Below, piece by piece: positions 5,871 through 9,216 of a DNA stretch of 9,216 bases. Every line of letters starts with the position of its first letter. The stretch's first letter is position 1. The position numbers were made by a program, and so were the translations under genes. The DNA is from Maribacter sp. (GTDB lineage: Bacteria > Bacteroidota > Bacteroidia > Flavobacteriales > Flavobacteriaceae): assembly GCA_003232155.1 (NCBI GenBank), contig QILY01000004.1:1-9216 (forward strand), in the 5' to 3' direction. The notes under the pieces are model-generated. The model was not told the DNA's origin. It worked only from the letters and a program-made list of their open reading frames with translations, and did not search any database.

Positions 5871-7592
5871 TTGAAAAAAAATCTTTTACTGATAGTATTA
5901 GCTTTTTGTAATTCCTTGGTATTCTCACAGATTACAACAGAAAACGATACTACATCAACTAAGCAAATCATTATTGTACACGGGGGAAACTTCACTAAAA
6001 ATGAGGCAAAACTACCTGGGGCATCTATCTTTAGTAAAGATGACAGGCAAGTACAGTTTGAACATGAAGGGGCTGATTTATGGTGCGATATTGCCGTTTT
6101 TTACCAAAAAGAAAACCGATTGGAAGCTCGCGGCAATATTCGGCTGCAACAAGGAGATTCTATTAAAATGGTCAGTGGTAGAATTGATTATGATGGTAAT
6201 ACTAAATTAGTAAAAGCATGGAAAAATGTGGTTTTAGAAAACAGAAGTTCAGAAAGCAGTAACATGACTTTGACTACTGATACGTTAAGATTTGATAGGG
6301 AAAGCCAGCAAGCCTATTATCAAGATTTTGGCACCGTTGTAGATTCCGCAAATACATTGACCAGTGAAATTGGCAGGTACTTTTTGGAAATCAAAAAATT
6401 ACAGTTTTTAGAAAGCGTTCATATTGATAACCCTGAATATATTTTAGACTCCGAGCGATTAGATTATTACGAGACCTCAAAAAATGCCTATATGTACGGT
6501 CCTTCGACTATTACGGGCAAAACCTATAAAATATATTGTGAACGCGGATTTTACGATACTAAAATTGAAAGCGGTTATGGTATCAAAAATACCCGAATAG
6601 ATTATAACGATCGTATTATGTATGGCGATAGCGTATATTTCGATAAAGCTACAGAATTTGCTTCTGCCACAAATAATATTACCGTAATTGACACTATTAA
6701 CAAAAGTATTGTCAGAGCCCACTATGCCGAAGTGTGGAAAGCGAAAGACTCATTATTTGCTACAAAACGGGCAGTAGCTGTAAATGAGGTAGAACAAGAC
6801 TCATTATATATACATGGAGACACTTTGATGATTACCGGCAAAGCTGAAGACCGTATTCTAAGGGCCTTCCGAAATGCTAAATTTTATAAAACCGATTTAA
6901 GCGGAAAATCCGATTCAATACATTCCAAAGAAAAAACAGGAGTTACCAAACTTATCAGGAACCCTATTATTTGGAACGGCAAAAACCAAATGACCGGTGA
7001 TAGTATTCATCTCATCTCAAATTTGAAAACTGAAAAGCTAGATTCGCTTAAAGTACTTGAAAATGCGTTTGTTGTTTCGTTAGATACCATAAGTAAAACA
7101 GGCTACAATCAAGCAAAAGGAAAAGACTTATTTGGCAAGTTCATAGATAATGAACTAAAAATCATAGATCTGGTCAAAAATACCGAGGTCATTTATTATA
7201 TGTACAATGATGACCAAGAATTGATTGGTATCAACAAAACTATATGTAGTTCTATACGTATTACTATGGCCAATAATGATGTAGAAAACCTAACGTTTAA
7301 AGTTAACCCTGACGGGGATATTTTCCCTGAGTTGGATCTGCCTGAAAACAGCAGAAAATTAAAAGGTTTTATTTGGCGTGGTGATGAACGCATATTGACC
7401 AAAGATGATATTTTTGATGAAGATGATAATAACATTGAACTGGTAATAATTCGAGGGCTCGACAATCCTATTGATATTGACGCGAAAGAGGAAGAACGGA
7501 GTCAAAACCCGAATGACCCCGTGAATAAAATTCCTATTCCCATAGACAAATCCAATAAACGCCCAAAGGCTAAAAAGGTTAAGGCAAATTAA
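5871..7592 (+). CDS. OstA/LptA-like exported protein, probable LPS-transport component
   Basis: This 573-residue protein begins with a signal peptide: KKN, then the hydrophobic stretch LLLIVLAFCNSLVF, then SQ as a likely cleavage region near residue 20. The mature part is built of repeated beta-strand units typical of the OstA/LptA fold, such as RLEARGNIRLQQGDSIKM, LYIHGDTLMITGK and KNQMTGDSIHL. Related Bacteroidota proteins are annotated as OstA-like. LptA forms the periplasmic bridge carrying lipopolysaccharide to the outer membrane. That role here is inference, and the length is well above that of E. coli LptA, so more jelly-roll repeats are likely. The C-terminus turns acidic (DDIFDEDDNN) and then ends in a Pro/Lys-rich tail. 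The start must be TTG 5871: an in-frame TAA lies at 5856, and the first internal Met comes about 100 residues in, after the signal peptide. Confidence 0.82.
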   Translation: MKKNLLLIVLAFCNSLVFSQITTENDTTSTKQIIIVHGGNFTKNEAKLPGASIFSKDDRQVQFEHEGADLWCDIAVFYQKENRLEARGNIRLQQGDSIKMVSGRIDYDGNTKLVKAWKNVVLENRSSESSNMTLTTDTLRFDRESQQAYYQDFGTVVDSANTLTSEIGRYFLEIKKLQFLESVHIDNPEYILDSERLDYYETSKNAYMYGPSTITGKTYKIYCERGFYDTKIESGYGIKNTRIDYNDRIMYGDSVYFDKATEFASATNNITVIDTINKSIVRAHYAEVWKAKDSLFATKRAVAVNEVEQDSLYIHGDTLMITGKAEDRILRAFRNAKFYKTDLSGKSDSIHSKEKTGVTKLIRNPIIWNGKNQMTGDSIHLISNLKTEKLDSLKVLENAFVVSLDTISKTGYNQAKGKDLFGKFIDNELKIIDLVKNTEVIYYMYNDDQELIGINKTICSSIRITMANNDVENLTFKVNPDGDIFPELDLPENSRKLKGFIWRGDERILTKDDIFDEDDNNIELVIIRGLDNPIDIDAKEEERSQNPNDPVNKIPIPIDKSNKRPKAKKVKAN

Positions 7593-7608
7593 TTTCGAAA
7601 TCTCGAAA
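7593..7608. other. Small AT-rich hairpin after the ostA-like stop codon
   Basis: TTTCGA (7593-7598) pairs with TCGAAA (7603-7608) around an AATC loop, directly after the TAA. The stem is six base pairs and lacks a following T-run, so it is a poor intrinsic terminator. I see no TAnnTTTG element between it and the next start, which suggests read-through into the aminotransferase gene. Confidence 0.3.
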
Positions 7609-7652
7609 ATTTCTGCAAGGTCTCTAAGGCCATGTAGGTATATGGAACATAG

Positions 7653-8840
7653 ATGAAGGAAGACTTTTTAAAATACCAAGCGCAGACTACACCCCATCCG
7701 TTAGCAATGGAAATATCACACGCAAAAGGAAGTTATATATATGATACATCAGGAAAAGCGCATTTAGATTTTGTTGCCGGTGTTTCTGCTTGCGGTTTAG
7801 GACATTGTCATCCTAAAATCGTTGAAGCCATACAAAAACAGACACAAGAATACCTACATGTAATGGTGTATGGTGAATATATTCAAAAACCCGCAGTAGA
7901 TTACGCTAAACTCTTAGCCTTACTTTTACCCCAGCCTTTAGAGACCACTTATCTTGTAAATTCAGGTACCGAAGCTATTGAAGGCGCTATGAAACTCGCA
8001 AGACGCTACAAAGGGCGAACCCAAATTATTGGCGCACATCATGCCTATCATGGCAATACTATGGGCAGTTTAAGTATTATGGGCTATGAAGAACGTAAAA
8101 GCGCATTTCGCCCCTTATTGCCCGATGTTTCTTTTATTCATTTTAATTCAGAAATCGATTTACAAAAAATAACACATAAAACTGCTGCGGTAGTTTTAGA
8201 AACCATACAAGGTGCTGCTGGTTTCATTATGCCTAAAAGCGGTTATTTACAAAAAGTACGCCAACGATGTGATGAAGTAAGTGCCCTATTAATTTTTGAT
8301 GAAATACAATCTGGTTTTGGTAGAACCGGAAAACTGTTCGCTTTTGAGCATTATAATTGTGTACCTGACATTTTGGTACTGGGCAAAGGCATGGCATCTG
8401 GACTACCGGTCGGTGCATTTACAGCTTCTAAAGAAATCATGGAAAGCTTGCAAGAACATCCTAAACTGGGTCATATTACTACCTTTGGGGGCAACCCAGT
8501 AATTGCAGCGGCATGCTTGGCCACCTTAAAAGAATTGACCCAAAGCACACTCATTTCAGAGACACTTGAGAAAGAAAATTTATTTCGAGAACTACTTCAG
8601 CATGAACATATTACTGAAATTCGCGGCAAGGGGTTAATGCTTGCCCTACTATTTAAAAATGAGGCTATAGTGAATTATCTAGTCTTAAACTGTGCAGAAA
8701 AAGGACTCATATTATTCTGGCTGTTATTTGAACCCAAAGCGATCAGGATAACGCCCCCATTAACCATTTCCAAAAAAGAGATTATTGAAGGTTGTACTAT
8801 CATTATAAGTGTACTTGATAGTTACCTAACCATCCCCTGA
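7653..8840 (+). CDS. Class-III PLP-dependent aminotransferase (acetylornithine/ornithine aminotransferase-like)
   Basis: This 395-residue enzyme belongs to fold-type I, class-III aminotransferases. Signature elements are NSGTEAIEGAMKLARR (103-118) for cofactor phosphate binding, DEIQSGFGRTGKLFAFE (216-232) with Asp216 facing the pyridine nitrogen, and Lys245 in LGKGMASGLPVGA (243-255) as the Schiff-base lysine. TTFGGNP (276-282) supplies the partner-subunit phosphate contact, and Arg365 in IRITPP (364-369) is a likely carboxylate ligand. Family members move an omega- or alpha-amino group, for example from acetylornithine, ornithine, GABA or lysine, to 2-oxoglutarate. The exact substrate cannot be read from these motifs. 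No arginine-biosynthesis genes are adjacent, so I do not call it ArgD. It lies 60 bases after the ostA-like gene on the same strand and probably shares its transcript. The length is normal for the class and all motifs are intact. Confidence 0.9.
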   Translation: MKEDFLKYQAQTTPHPLAMEISHAKGSYIYDTSGKAHLDFVAGVSACGLGHCHPKIVEAIQKQTQEYLHVMVYGEYIQKPAVDYAKLLALLLPQPLETTYLVNSGTEAIEGAMKLARRYKGRTQIIGAHHAYHGNTMGSLSIMGYEERKSAFRPLLPDVSFIHFNSEIDLQKITHKTAAVVLETIQGAAGFIMPKSGYLQKVRQRCDEVSALLIFDEIQSGFGRTGKLFAFEHYNCVPDILVLGKGMASGLPVGAFTASKEIMESLQEHPKLGHITTFGGNPVIAAACLATLKELTQSTLISETLEKENLFRELLQHEHITEIRGKGLMLALLFKNEAIVNYLVLNCAEKGLILFWLLFEPKAIRITPPLTISKKEIIEGCTIIISVLDSYLTIP

Positions 8841-8880
8841 AAAACATATTGAATTCTTTGTAAGTTGTCGATTTTATTAA

Positions 8881-8900
8881 TGAACTCGTTTAAACTTTTT
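8881..8900 (+). repeat. Left terminal inverted repeat of the downstream fold-back element
   Basis: Twenty bases exactly complementary to 9044-9063. It contains the palindrome GTTTAAAC. Confidence 0.85.
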
Positions 8901-9062
8901 CTTTCCTGCCTGACGGCAGGCAGGTATCTGCAAATATTCCATTTTGCACTCATATTTTGCCGTTTTTGACTACCGTAGCCATGCTATGCTAATAAAAAAT
9001 GACTTCATATGAGCACAAAAAGCGAATATTTTCGGTTCTAAACAAAAAGTTTAAACGAGTTC
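8882..9062. mobile_element. Fold-back MITE-like element downstream of the aminotransferase gene
   Basis: The ends are perfect inverted repeats: TGAACTCGTTTAAACTTTTT (8881-8900) is mirrored at 9044-9063. Taking the element as 8882-9062 leaves AAT on both sides (8879-8881 and 9063-9065), a candidate 3-bp target duplication. Complementarity continues well inside the ends: 8933-8955 against 9007-9030 agrees at about 19 of 23 positions, so almost the whole element can fold on itself. The centre (8973-8992) carries CCGTAGC and GCTATG with a small TAGC-CAT-GCTA hairpin. There is no coding capacity. It lies 40 bases after the aminotransferase stop and before a possible convergent gene, so it could also terminate transcription from either side. 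Confidence 0.72.
8905..8924. repeat. GC-rich 20-bp palindrome nested in the left arm of the fold-back element
   Basis: CCTGCCTGACGGCAGGCAGG forms an eight-base-pair stem, CCTGCCTG with CAGGCAGG, around ACGG. An alternative register pairs CCTGCC with GGCAGG. It is far more GC-rich than its surroundings and has no counterpart in the right arm of the element. Confidence 0.75.
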
Positions 9063-9063
9063 A
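9044..9063 (-). repeat. Right terminal inverted repeat of the downstream fold-back element
   Basis: AAAAAGTTTAAACGAGTTCA mirrors the left end with no mismatch. It is followed by ATG, which shares the AAT candidate duplication with the left flank. Confidence 0.85.
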
Positions 9064-9089
9064 ATGTTTTTGGGTATTTTAAAATTGGA

Positions 9090-9154
9090 AAACTGTTTAA
9101 AAAGTTGTAATTTATTGTTGGAAAACAAACAAATTTTTCACCGTAAAACAGTTT
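9090..9154. repeat. AAACTGTTT/AAACAGTTT inverted repeat near the right end
   Basis: AAACTGTTT (9090-9098) is complementary to AAACAGTTT (9146-9154) across a 47-base AT-rich spacer. The right copy overlaps the possible end of a minus-strand gene. It may be chance in AT-rich DNA. Confidence 0.3.
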
Positions 9155-9216
9155 CATGAGCACTGGACCAAGGTGTCATTTGAAACCACCCATCTAATAC
9201 ATACCAACCCCATAGG
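9138..9216 (-). CDS. Possible C-terminal end of a convergent gene, unidentified
   Basis: On the minus strand a frame is open from the window edge to a TGA at 9140-9138, giving 25 residues. They include WGWYVLDGWFQ and end TPWSSAHETVLR. Four tryptophans in so short a stretch, with no low-complexity bias, look more like protein than chance. However, 75 bases are too few for certainty, and a plus-strand frame over the same bases is also open. I recognise no family. If real, this gene runs toward the aminotransferase gene, and the fold-back element lies between the two ends. Confidence 0.35.
   Translation of the reverse strand, partial: LWGWYVLDGWFQMTPWSSAHETVLR

Noticed and set aside
6477..6722. 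An 81-codon minus-strand frame inside the ostA-like gene
   Set aside because: It is antisense to a protein with clear beta-repeat character and has no recognisable features.
7196..7465. An 89-codon serine-rich minus-strand frame at the end of the ostA-like gene
   Set aside because: The serine and isoleucine bias is what the complement of Asp/Glu/Asn-rich coding sequence gives; no start context or motif.
7612..7645. CTGCAAGGT and CCATGTAGGT as halves of an intergenic repeat before the aminotransferase
   Set aside because: The two short strings do not form a clear direct or inverted repeat with each other, and one copy in one window is not evidence of a family.
8233..8502. Open frames on both strands inside the aminotransferase gene
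   Set aside because: The region encodes the DEIQSG and LGKGM catalytic motifs in the true frame, so the others are shadows.
1..9216. CRISPR array, tRNA, rRNA, toxin-antitoxin or defence system
   Set aside because: No regularly spaced repeats, no cloverleaf or rRNA-like sequence, and no gene pair with the size and spacing of such systems was seen. The complete genes all have housekeeping assignments.

Overview
The window reads as chromosomal DNA from a member of the Bacteroidota, most likely a marine-type Flavobacteriaceae. The reasons are the AT-rich composition, the near absence of strong Shine-Dalgarno sequences, two promoter candidates matching the Bacteroidota TAnnTTTG -7 element, two TTG starts, and the character of the proteins (a short-form OstA-like protein, a Ste24-like M48 protease, a long Rel/Spo enzyme next to fur and purA). 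The taxonomic placement is inference.

Layout, left to right. The first 79 bases are the C-terminal end of a TrmH/RlmB-type rRNA ribose methyltransferase. A short AT-rich spacer carrying a GTTTC/GAAAC inverted repeat leads to a membrane-embedded M48 (Ste24-like) zinc protease (166-1413). Next come a full-length bifunctional-type (p)ppGpp synthetase/hydrolase (1505-3709), a Fur-family regulator (3825-4310) and, 6 bases later, adenylosuccinate synthetase purA (4317-5588). A 191-bp non-coding element with 19-bp perfect terminal inverted repeats follows the purA stop by 12 bases. After it a well-formed promoter starts an exported OstA/LptA-like protein (5871-7592), and 60 bases on lies a class-III PLP aminotransferase (7653-8840). 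The right end (8841-9216) holds a second fold-back element of about 183 bp with 20-bp perfect terminal inverted repeats and a candidate AAT target duplication, then what may be the C-terminal end of a convergent minus-strand gene.

How the parts fit. The coding content is mostly housekeeping: RNA modification, membrane protein turnover, stringent response, metal-responsive regulation, AMP synthesis, outer-membrane biogenesis and amino-acid metabolism. rsh, fur and purA are co-directional, and fur and purA are almost certainly co-transcribed. The alarmone enzyme therefore sits beside a purine enzyme whose E. coli homologue is inhibited by ppGpp.

The non-routine content is in the intergenic DNA. 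Two different MITE-like elements sit directly downstream of genes. Both have hairpin-rich centres sharing CCGTAGC and GCTATG motifs. The second carries a 20-bp GC-rich palindrome inserted in only one arm, which looks like one repeat nested in another. I found no CRISPR array, tRNA, rRNA, phage gene, toxin-antitoxin pair or defence system, and no clear candidate for a new multi-gene system.
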